Source: Omphiscola glabra (taxonomy: Eukaryota > Mollusca > Gastropoda > Lymnaeidae). Taken from it: a stretch of DNA of 64,000 bases. The number at the start of each line of letters is the position of its first letter. The first letter of the stretch is position 1. Location: the NCBI GenBank assembly GCA_964017045.1, contig OZ024810.1, forward strand, positions 15,674,704 through 15,738,703, read 5' to 3'. Position numbers and translations under genes: made by a program. Of this stretch, positions 54,976 to 64,000 are shown piece by piece. The notes under the pieces are model-generated. The model was not told the origin of the DNA and did not search any database. It saw only the letters and a program-made list of their open reading frames with translations.

Positions 54976-55519
54976 AAAATAAGCTATATTGAAATTGTAA
55001 CTGGTTTTTGTTTTTAACGATGCTTCTTTCTAATACTGGTACTCGAAGAACTTGCAATTCAAGAAAAGTTAAATCAATTTTCCAGCGGAATTTTGAATGT
55101 CAACATTTAATGTGATCTATTAGCTGGAGTCTGTGAAAAGCATGGGGAGTGTAGAACTGGAACATTTGTAATATCTTAATTGTCACTAGAGCAATGAAAA
55201 TTTTCACCAGATATTTATTTTTTTAGATCCCTTTTTACTTTGCTATTTAAGGCTATTTAAAAATGTATCTTTAAGAACAATAATTTTAAAGGTACCCAGT
55301 AGCAGCAAAACAGAATTTATTTTTATTAAATTAGCCATACATTAAAATATATATAAATAATGTTAAATAAAAGGTCACAATTCATGTGAAAGAAGATTTA
55401 AACATTTATTTTATCATTTGATTTTAATTTCAGCTTTATATATTTCAAAGTTTGAGTTTTGCACAGCATGAGTACAAATTTAACTTAATACAGTAACTTT
55501 ACAATAATATTGTTTATAT

Positions 55520-55688
55520 CAGTGGTTCCCAACCTTTTTGACTTGCGGATCCCTTTATATCAATTTATATGAGGTAACCCTTAAGCTATGTCTTACAAAT
55601 GAATGGTCTTTAGGTGTAGTGTTATACTGTTATGGGGAAAGGACCGGCCTCAAAGAAGCCGCTGCGGAGCACAGGTTGGGAACCAATG
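55520..55688. mobile_element. hAT MITE family F, 169 bp
   Basis: Ends CAGTGGTTCCCAACC and GGTTGGGAACCAATG. The flanks do not give a clean 8-bp duplication (GTTTATAT against GTTAATAT if shifted by one). Confidence 0.6.
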
Positions 55689-55699
55689 TTAATATTATT

Positions 55700-57340
55700 C
55701 AGTTGGTTATCATTCCAAAATTACAACATACAACTGAGCCATATGTGTATACAAAGAAAATTACCAATGACATCATAGCAATAGTTTAGCGAAAATATAC
55801 ATTTTTTGCTACTCCAGCACATAACTTCCCAGGTACATAAAATATATTAGAATCTTGACCCTAACTTATTTGACAAATAAAATGGTCTCGAGATTAATTT
55901 TGAAATTATTCCTTTTAATATTTTAACTAAATGTACCAGATTTTCTTCATTTTGAAAATAATCGTCCTGAAGGTTTGATCAGGTTGAAATGCAAACTATT
56001 CCTTACATGAATTATGATGAATGAAAGTAAGACAGAAAAATGACAATAGAGTTCAATCAGTTACGTTTTATTTAAAGGTTTCATGAGGAAACTAAAAAAT
56101 GCAATCCATGCAATGAGGTCTTAATTGGTCAAATAACAGAAACTTGTGGGTAAGCCAAAGGTATTAATTATTTTGGTATAACCGATCCCCTTCTAGGGTA
56201 ACATGTAAAATCTCTTATTCACTGATGAGGAACAATTTGCTCAACTTCTTAAAGCTGGGGTCCCTTAAGATTGGTCATTGGTGAAGTTGACTGGAATTTA
56301 CGCCCATTCATCGGTCTATCTGATACATATTTTGATATCAATACTTCCTGGTCCAACACACAGCATTTTACTGTAGCCTCAGGATGGCTTTTTCAGGTTG
56401 TCAGTCAGTCCTTTTCGTATTAATATTTTGAAATCATTTTCCTTTTTTAATATGGAATTTACAATTGCAAAATCTAAGACAAATTAAATAAACTATCCTC
56501 ATAGATATAGTGGATAAAAATTAGAAATAAAAAGTTACATTGAAAGGGGTTGCTTGTTTGATAAACTCTCCCACAATAAATGGCAGCTTTTAATGTTTAA
56601 TAAGTAAAGAAAATCTGAAGGTTTTTTTTTTGTTTCAAAACAGTTCATAAATAGAAAAGCGATAAAATACTGAAGATTTCTTCTCTCTATACTAAATCGT
56701 GTGAGGATCATTTGGATGTTTCTTCAAAGAAGGCAAGTTTATTATTTTTTTTAAAGAGTTTTGATGTGGAATTTGAGTATTTTATCATATTTATCTTAAA
56801 AGGCAGTGAACTAAGACTAAACAAAAATGAACATAAGATGAGCTGGGAAATGAACAACTTATGAGTTAAAATATGTGACATTTATAATAGCAGACATGAA
56901 AGTTTGATTCAGAACTAAGTAAGCATCTCTCACAGTTCACATTAGTTGCTACTGAACAGGATCGAATCATAAGAGGATAAATTACTACCTTGATAAAACA
57001 ATTATCCTGTATGAAATACCTGCACTACAAACAACTATCATGTACAGAAGTATAAGTGGCCATCACTTAACAAGATACTACTGAAAAAAAACCTGGTTCA
57101 TTAATAATTTAGCTTTAATGATCAATGACAGTTTTAATGAACCACTCTTGTTTTATCTAACACTTTCCACAAGATAACTGATTTGAACATTTAACCTTGC
57201 CAGGTCATGTAGATCTGTATGTGAGTTAATGCAAGTCTAAGAACACTGGCTTACCAGTATGCTACAGAAATTAAGGGGTTGGAATTTAAGCTGATATTTA
57301 TTTTGTAAGTCTGTCACTAAAACACACCTAGTAATGTAGA
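55700..57340. other. Intergenic, no gene seen
   Basis: AT-rich DNA between the two converging genes; nothing supported on either strand. Confidence 0.5.
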
Positions 57341-57345
57341 ATTAA

Positions 57346-57674
57346 ACTGAAACCTCGCTACGACACAATAATAGGTTTCCATAAAATTGAATCAATTTAC
57401 TAGTATTAGTGCAGTATTAAAATATTCCATCCAAATAGCATTGGGACTGTTAAAAACAGATTTTTAAAAAAAAGATCTCTTGTGGTTATAGTATAGAGCT
57501 ATGTGGTGTTGATGTTGGACTAGTTTCAGTTGATGCTTTATTGTGTTGAATACATAGTATTGACTTTTTTCATTTCTTGGAAAAAAATTCATGTGTGAAT
57601 GAATCTATCCTATGAAACGTTTGAGGGCTATGCCATGAACATGTTAAGTTGTGTTATAGCGAGGTACCACTGTA
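57346..57674. mobile_element. pogo/Tigger-type MITE, about 330 bp
   Basis: Left ACCTCGCTACGACACAA and right TTGTGTTATAGCGAGGTACC with CCACTGTAG are inverted, the style of pogo MITEs (CAGTGG.ACCTCG). Possible TA duplication. Confidence 0.55.
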
Positions 57675-58413
57675 GAAGGGGGGTTGGACTGCAGTCAAGC
57701 TTAAGTAGATAAAATATATAGAAAGGCTTTTAGAGGTCAAGTTATATAAATATACTGGTACTCACTGGCATCAGTAATTTGTCAAACATTTTTTTATTAC
57801 AATTCTCACTCTTCAAATAACTGAAGTTTGTCCCTGGTCAATTGTGAGCTTCAGGTCTTATATAAAAAAAATAGTGCAAGGAGTTCAAAAAGGTTGGAAA
57901 CCACAGGCGCAATGTAATTGATTAAATAATTAGCTTTTTTATAAGGTTTTGAATCCTATGTGTGACATAAATGGAAATAGAGATACCACCTGAGAGAAAA
58001 ATTATGCTTCAAACACAGGTCTTAGCGTCAAACCAAATAACTTGCAGAATTGTCAAAATTAAGTGACACCCAAGTGGTGAATATTCACTTGGATAACATG
58101 AATAAGTTGAAATCTACTTGTTTATATAGCAGTAAATGCAAGCCAGGCACAGAACATGAATGCAATACATCTCACTGATGATTAGTTGCCATTACATTTT
58201 TCAATTAACTTTCTTCAAGGTCATCAAAGTTTACTTTAGATTTATCCAAAAAAAAATGTATCTATATAAAATTGTTGGCATTTGAATTATTTACTTAAGT
58301 AGATAGTAGATGTGACAGTAGAGCAACAAAAACATGGAATCTACATTCTTATGAACAAATTTTGTGATCTAATCAAAAAGAACACAAATAAAGACTGCAA
58401 TTTCCATCTGGTT

Positions 58414-58892
58414 TTTATTATTGCGTTATCAAATAACTAATCCACTGAATTATATAGGCTATTTTGGAGCAAAAGATCACAAAAATTGTTAGTCTTACTG
58501 GAATAAAGACCACATTTAGATTTCTTGATTAGAACAGAGAATTGCAATTTCTTTTTTTTTTCTTTCTCTAAATTTCTACATTTCCTCTAAAAACAAGACA
58601 TTATCAAGTCATACAAGTTTACATTACAATTTACAATGTGTCATATCTATGATTTTAAAAAAAGTAAAAACTTTCTTCTAAAATTAAAGAAAAGCAAACA
58701 AAAGAAAAGACCAAAACCTATACCTGTTACAACAGAAAATATCTTTTAAAAATTGCATTGATTCATCTCATCAACCTAAACAACATACAAGCACAAAGAA
58801 AATATTCAATAACCTCCAGAAACACAACTTTTTTTGTTAAATTCTTCAAATTTTGAACTGTTCTACTTAAAACAAAGCTACATCATTTTATT
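58414..58892 (-). terminator. Candidate desaturase polyadenylation signals
   Basis: On the minus strand AATAAA occurs at 58887-58892 and 58414-58419, about 280 and 750 bp after the desaturase stop. Confidence 0.3.
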
Positions 58893-59168
58893 TCTTTAAC
58901 CCAAGTTTCAAGTTTAAACAAAAAATTTAGATACTTAACACGTCCATGACCAAATCTTAAATGGTTACCGGTATTTCAAAATAGAAATACATCTGAGTTG
59001 CAATGAATCACATTGTTAACATTTTTTTTTGCCTATTCCCACAAATTTATGGTATCCTTTCATGGCATGGTGGAGCAGAGATAAATAAAATTCATTCATA
59101 AAAATTGTATGCATATTTTCCATATTATACTAGCACAAGTATAAAAGAATATGTCTTGGTTACAAAAC

Positions 59169-59235
59169 TCAGGATGTAGGGGCATGGTAAGCTTGGTAAG
59201 TGGAGTACCACAGTTCACCAGAATGTTTTAACGAC
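59169..59235 (-). CDS. Desaturase terminal exon
   Basis: [20 protein letters not shown], then S and TGA at 59171-59169. Acceptor TTCTCTGCAG. Confidence 0.95.
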
Positions 59236-61394
59236 CTGCAGAGAATAAAACCATCAAGAGTTTAAAATACTGAGTGAGCAGGTTGTGTGTTGACAGATAT
59301 TTGAAAAGAATGATTTTTTAAAAATGTAAACACATCGATAGAGGCAAGTTAATAAGCGTGTTTTTTTTACTTAGTATTAAAGATTGGTTAATGGATACTC
59401 TGCAATTTATTGACTTCAAAAGTTTTAATGAATTGAAATCATTAGCTACCACTACAAGCCGTCAACATGGATCAGGAATTTGACAAAGTTGATACCTTAT
59501 GGCATACTATTATTTGCATAACACAAAATTTAAATAATATTAAAGTTGGTTGTTTACACTATGAAGGAATCTTTTTCTTACAATGTTTTTAATATTTGTA
59601 ATTAGATTTTAAAAATTGTTTAGAATATTAATCGTTGAACGTTTTTTTCTTTTCTCAATTATATTTGTTTATAACTGTTTCCTATTCAAACTACAGTAGA
59701 GCGTCAATTGTCAATTTCCCTAACCAATCGAGTCCAGTGGTGTTTTGGAAAAACAAATGTTTTGGATAAACTAACACAGTTTGGACTATAGATGTTAATA
59801 CAAAGAAAACAAAATATTCATATCTTTGGTTAAACGCGTAAGGTGCTTTTAGTTACTCACTTTAATAACTTATTTAGCTCCATGGTCCCCTTCCCTGTTA
59901 TTAAAATTAAAATACTGCCTTTTTTTTATGCACATGAGGTCCTTTTTTCTTTCTCAAAGTTTCATTTTATGGCTCCCAAGAAATATACTGTGGCCCCTGG
60001 GGCCCGCCATATGGCCCAAGTTAAGAAAATATTGCTTTATTGTACATTGTTTGAACCATACAGCACAGTATACAAGAATCAGCTGATTAGAGGTCCAAAA
60101 TAGGAATGGATTTTTTTTTCTGCCCTAAGAGTTTTGAAAAAATATGATGACTGGTGTTTAGAATCAAATTCTTTATCTTTTAAATCATGTATTCTGTGAT
60201 TTATTTTAATTAACAAGTGATCACATTGACACAGCCTGGTCCCTGCATGTAGCGTACATATCTAGATTTTACCCGGGGTTGGAATTGTTTTCCGGTGCTC
60301 AAAGCCATGTGCATTGCGTAAGATAATAATAATAATAATAATAATATTATAATAATAAAAATGATGGACCGTTCAGATAACAGGCTACGAAATGTCTGTG
60401 TTCCAATGTGATTCTTTTTTCAAAAGCCTCTCAAGGAACCTGACATTGGCTAGTTACAAAACTGGCACTCACCTGACTATGTCAGCAAAAGCAGTGCCCA
60501 AGGGTTTCACTTGATAAGAGATGTTATGTTTCTCACACAGTGACTTAACCAGGGGGGCAATCTGGTGCAGGTTATGACGTGGCATTGTTGGGAACAGGCT
60601 ATTTAAAAAAAAACACAGAAACAAATAAGGGCTGGTACGTTAAGGCTCTATCTTAACAACAACACTCAAATATACAAGCTTTTTTTAACTGAAATACTTC
60701 ATAATAATTCTACACAGAGGCTATGTCCAGAAGTCCCTGCCACAACTTCTGTTATTTTAAACAATTTAAAAGGCTGCATTCTAATCCTACTGCCGTCAAC
60801 AAAAAGGAAATCTCTAGAGTTTTTTTACTGTGATCTGATACTTGTTATACTTCTTTTTGTCTTGTTTTCTGATCAAAGCTCTAAGCCCAAACGTCAAAAT
60901 CTTTTGTCCTGTCTATGAAATCAAGTTTAGCATATCTTGTTCTTATATTTCATTTACATTCTACCAGTATGATAATGGTGATATTTTGTAATGACTTTGC
61001 AACTATCTTCTTTTTTTTTAACCACAATCAATCGCTGTTTTTTTTTATGAGTTTAACAATAGGATACAATTTTCAAGTATCTTTCATGAATCCAACAACA
61101 GGCTTGTTTAAAATATTGTATATTATTTTCTAAGCTTTCTTACTGATGCTCAATCTGAAAGTTGAGGTGTCCTGTAAACCAGTCATTGAAAAAGCTCTTC
61201 TCAACATTGCAAGTAGCCTGCAGTTGAAGAGGCAGCCATGGCATAGCTTTGTCCTGATCTATTTCCATGGGGACATGGTTAGACTGAGCCACCCAAGTAA
61301 ACCAATGACTTTCTAAGCACCTAGACATTACAAAAAAAGAAGGAAAGATTGTATAAAGATTCATTAAATATTTAAAAAAACAGTTCATACGACT

Positions 61395-61463
<69 letters not shown>

Positions 61464-64000
61464 GCCTTTATTAGACATGATGTGTTTATTTATTTACGAT
61501 TTTAATATGGTATTGTACAATTTTGAGATGTTTAAGTACAATACTGAAAATAGATTTCAAATGCTGCTTACTATATTTGAAAGAAAGAATTTCAGCCGGA
61601 AACAGGGCATACTTCAGTAGTCAGAAAATACTCAAAAGTAAAAACATTACAAGAGAAACAAAGAAAAGTATTTATAAAACTGTAATCAGACCAGTTGTAA
61701 CATATGCATGTGACATTTGGACCCTAACAAAAAATGGCAGAAAACCTATTAAACGCATGGGAGAGAAAAGTTCTCAGGAAAATATATGGACCAACAAAGG
61801 ATGTATAGTGATGAAGAATACGAACCAGCCATGAATTGTACAGTCTATATCAGGATCCCACAATAGTAGCAGAAATAAAAAAAAGGCAGGACACTTAAAA
61901 AGAATGCCAAATAGCAGAATAGTGAAGAGGGTGCAACACTAAAACCCCAGCGGAAAACGGCTCAAAGGCAGACCTAGGCTTAGATGGATGGATGATGTGG
62001 AAAGAGATCTACAGCAACTGGGAATCCAAGCATGGAAAAGAAAGTATTTGTTAGTTCTGAGTGGAAGGAAGTAGTGAGGCAGGCTGTAGCACCACAAGGA
62101 TGGATGGATGGAAAGCACTATACTGAGACTAGATTGTACTATTTTGAGCGCTCCAGTGTGACCATGGTTTGTTTAAATATGCCATAATTCTAGCATAGGA
62201 AGCATGGCTAGTTTAAATAAAAAGTGTTTATTTTAAAAAATTGAGAATGAATGTTAGTATTAGTTTAACTATGAATGGTAATTGATATTATAATAGAATA
62301 TTAAATGCATTACAAAAAAATTACCAAAAAAAATACAATGAAAAGGCATTTACTTTTTTTAAAAATTACACAATTTTTCTTTTTAATTGCTTAAAAATTA
62401 AGTTGAATCTTATAGTCTGTAGCCTCTTATAGTCTGTAAAATATGGTGTGTATAGAAAAAAAGAAATGTAAAGGTCAAACACTATATTGTATAATTCAAT
62501 TTCTAGCAATACGATTTTTTTAAAGGGGCCAGATATAGTTACACTAATAGATGCAACCAGTTAAAATCAAGACATACTGTGTTATGCAGTAAACAGTAAC
62601 AAATTTATTAAACCATTTAATAAAATGTATCAACTATGTGTGCATATTACTGAATATAGAATGTCAGGTACAGGATGGCTTTAGTTGATCTCTATTTTAA
62701 ATGTCAACTTCAAAGACTCACCTGAATGTAAAGTAGAATGCAATAGCTTGGCCAATCCCCAAGATTGGTGTGTAAAGGTAGAAAAACTTGATGAAGAAGA
62801 TCGTTACCATCAGCAAGTCCTGTAAAAGCATAGACAGGGGATAATATTATACTTTAATATAGCATTTTCTAAAAGGGGACGAAGTCTAAATTTCAAGTTA
62901 TTCGAAAATTTGTTGGGGGGGGGGTTTTTGAGATTTTTTTACTCATGGTTTATTTCTAATTGTACATACTTTAAACAATATAATTAAACAGGATTTAGCC
63001 CTTTTTGCCTAATTTTAAAATACATAAACATTTGTAATGAACATTAAGGGAACTAACAGTAACAGTCACACATTTTTGGAATTATGGGACTTGGCCAAAT
63101 TTGATTAAAATAATGGTAAATTGATCCTTTGAAAACACTATTGTTTTGGTAGAGTAACAATGCTGTAATTACAATACTGGATAGTAAGCCTTCTCATAAT
63201 TCAGTGGCACATTTAAATTTATGGCTTTCATTGCAAGCTTAAAGACTTTGCTTAACATGAACACAAACAGTAAGACTTACCATCCATGCCCGCCTTGTAA
63301 AAATGTATCTAAATAACATGATCTGGAAGTATACTGGAAACAGAAGGGGTGGTCCAACTGGAGAACAAGAATAAATGCAGGGTTTTAATGCTGCAAATAA
63401 GTACAAGATCCTATATGTATGAACTAGTAGTCTATAGATCCTTTTAAAATAAAATTGATTTAAATTATCAAGAAATAAAAACAACTTAAGGCAGTGGTTC
63501 TCAACCTTCCTAATGCCGCAACCCTTTAATACAGTTCCTCATGTTGTGGCGACCCCCGGCCACAAAGTTATTTTTGTTGCTACTTCATAAATGTAGAGTC
63601 TATGTGTTTTCCGATGATCTCAGGCGATCCCTGGGAAAGGATTCGTTCCACCCCCAAAGGGGTTGCGATCCACAGGTTGAGAACCAATGACTTAAGGTAA
63701 CATTTTCAAGAACCAGTGAATGGCATTTTCTGATAACTTATTAGCAATTAAGAATTATTGAGTCGTGCAGAAAGTTTGATTTATAACCAGATAAAAAAAT
63801 AAGCCGTTATCAAACAGATGCAGTAAATGATTACACAAAAACAACTGCAGTTGATATTTCACTTGCATAAAATGAATCCAGTTATCACAAAGTCTGACTT
63901 ACGAAGAAAGAAATAGTAGTTCTGCCAGTTGTAAGGCATGCTCTTCTTGTACTTCTTGGCCATCTGAACAGGCATGTGGTCACCCACAACAAACAAGGCC
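59169..64000 (-). CDS. Front-end fatty acid desaturase (FADS1/2 type), C-terminal part
   Basis: Exons: 64000-63903 (open at the window edge), 63357-63281, 62819-62722, 61320-61144, 60598-60473, 59235-59169. They encode 213 residues ending [10 protein letters not shown]. The line-up with vertebrate FADS2 is close: [82 protein letters not shown]. The third histidine box is QIEHH, and Gln at its first position is the mark of front-end (delta-5/6/4) desaturases, ER membrane enzymes that use cytochrome b5 for polyunsaturated fatty acid synthesis. Two hydrophobic stretches ([13 protein letters not shown] and [20 protein letters not shown]) are membrane segments. The cytochrome b5 domain and the first two histidine boxes lie outside the window. 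Which double bond it makes cannot be told. Confidence 0.95.
59694..60105. mobile_element. Transposon fragments in last desaturase intron
   Basis: CAGTAGAGCGTCAATTG with TTTTGGATAAAC resembles a Tigger-type end. 59940-60015 has GGCCCCTGGGGCCCGC of hAT-MITE style. Neither can be closed. Confidence 0.35.
60473..60598 (-). CDS. Desaturase exon
   Basis: [20 protein letters not shown], conserved directly after the histidine box. Confidence 0.97.
61144..61320 (-). CDS. Desaturase exon with third histidine box
   Basis: [20 protein letters not shown] through GHLNFQIEH. The second His of QIEHH is split across the next intron. Confidence 0.97.
61396..61462. repeat. (AT)n then (GT)n microsatellite
   Basis: About 25 AT units followed by a short GT tract, in the desaturase intron just upstream of exon 61144-61320. 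Confidence 0.97.
61560..62110 (+). pseudogene. LINE reverse transcriptase C-terminal remnant
   Basis: Reads [20 protein letters not shown], then [19 protein letters not shown], then in a shifted frame [20 protein letters not shown] and WKEVVRQA. These are standard words at the end of many invertebrate LINE polyproteins. Frameshifts and stops show decay. Opposite strand to the desaturase, inside its intron. Confidence 0.8.
62722..62819 (-). CDS. Desaturase exon, membrane helix
   Basis: [20 protein letters not shown], phase 0 to 2, donor GTGAGT. Confidence 0.95.
63281..63357 (-). CDS. Desaturase exon, membrane helix
   Basis: [20 protein letters not shown], phase 1 to 0, donor GTAAGT. Confidence 0.95.
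63492..63689 (+). mobile_element. SPIN-like hAT MITE, 198 bp
   Basis: Starts CAGTGGTTCTCAACCTTCCT, has AATACAGTTCCTCATGTTGT, GTGTTTTCCGATGATCTCAG and CCCCCAAAGGGGTTGCGATC, ends GGTTGAGAACCAATG. Perfect 8-bp duplication ACTTAAGG at 63484-63491 and 63690-63697. These landmarks match SPACE INVADERS (SPIN) elements as I know them. The copy looks internally deleted. Confidence 0.85.
63903..64000 (-). CDS. Desaturase exon, truncated by window edge
   Basis: Reads [20 protein letters not shown] and [11 protein letters not shown], donor GTAAGT. Matches the region before the GPP membrane helix of FADS2. Confidence 0.93.

Overview
The window is animal nuclear DNA, most likely from a gastropod snail. 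It is AT-rich, with spliced genes, short exons and GT-AG introns, many minisatellites, and many small DNA transposons. The snail call is inference. It rests on the type of CDC27, front-end desaturase and adhesion-GPCR sequence, and on a SPIN-like hAT element, a family I recall being reported from a pond snail.

Region 1 (428-30419, minus strand) is the extracellular part of one long adhesion-type G-protein-coupled receptor gene. Twenty exons can be chained with consistent splice phases, about 988 codons. Order from the N-terminus: a C-type lectin-like domain, a second more divergent one, an Ig-like domain, an unassigned segment, a HormR domain, and a GAIN domain ending in an intact GPS. The seven-helix part lies beyond the left edge and the signal peptide exon was not found. 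Most of its introns carry their own private minisatellite, the largest a 2.6 kb array of a 47-bp unit. Introns also hold hAT MITEs, a dispersed repeat (called R1 here), a TRPC-channel exon fragment partly amplified into a 91-bp repeat, and LINE pieces.

Region 2 (about 30.4-35.6 kb) has no gene I can support. It holds minisatellites, two hAT MITEs with 8-bp target duplications and a decayed hAT transposase.

Region 3 (35620-50261, plus strand) is a complete CDC27/APC3 gene, the TPR scaffold subunit of the anaphase-promoting complex. Twenty coding exons give 816 codons plus stop (my splice model). Introns contain a 1.67 kb hAT-like element, several MITEs and minisatellites; one minisatellite repeats the 5' splice site of exon 18 seven times.

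Region 4 (about 50.3-59.2 kb) lies between two converging genes and holds their presumed 3' UTRs, an R1 copy and MITEs.

Region 5 (59169-64000, minus strand) is the C-terminal 213 residues of a front-end fatty acid desaturase (FADS1/2 type), with the third histidine box. A LINE remnant and the SPIN-like element sit in its introns. The three genes are unrelated in function; no operon-like logic links them.
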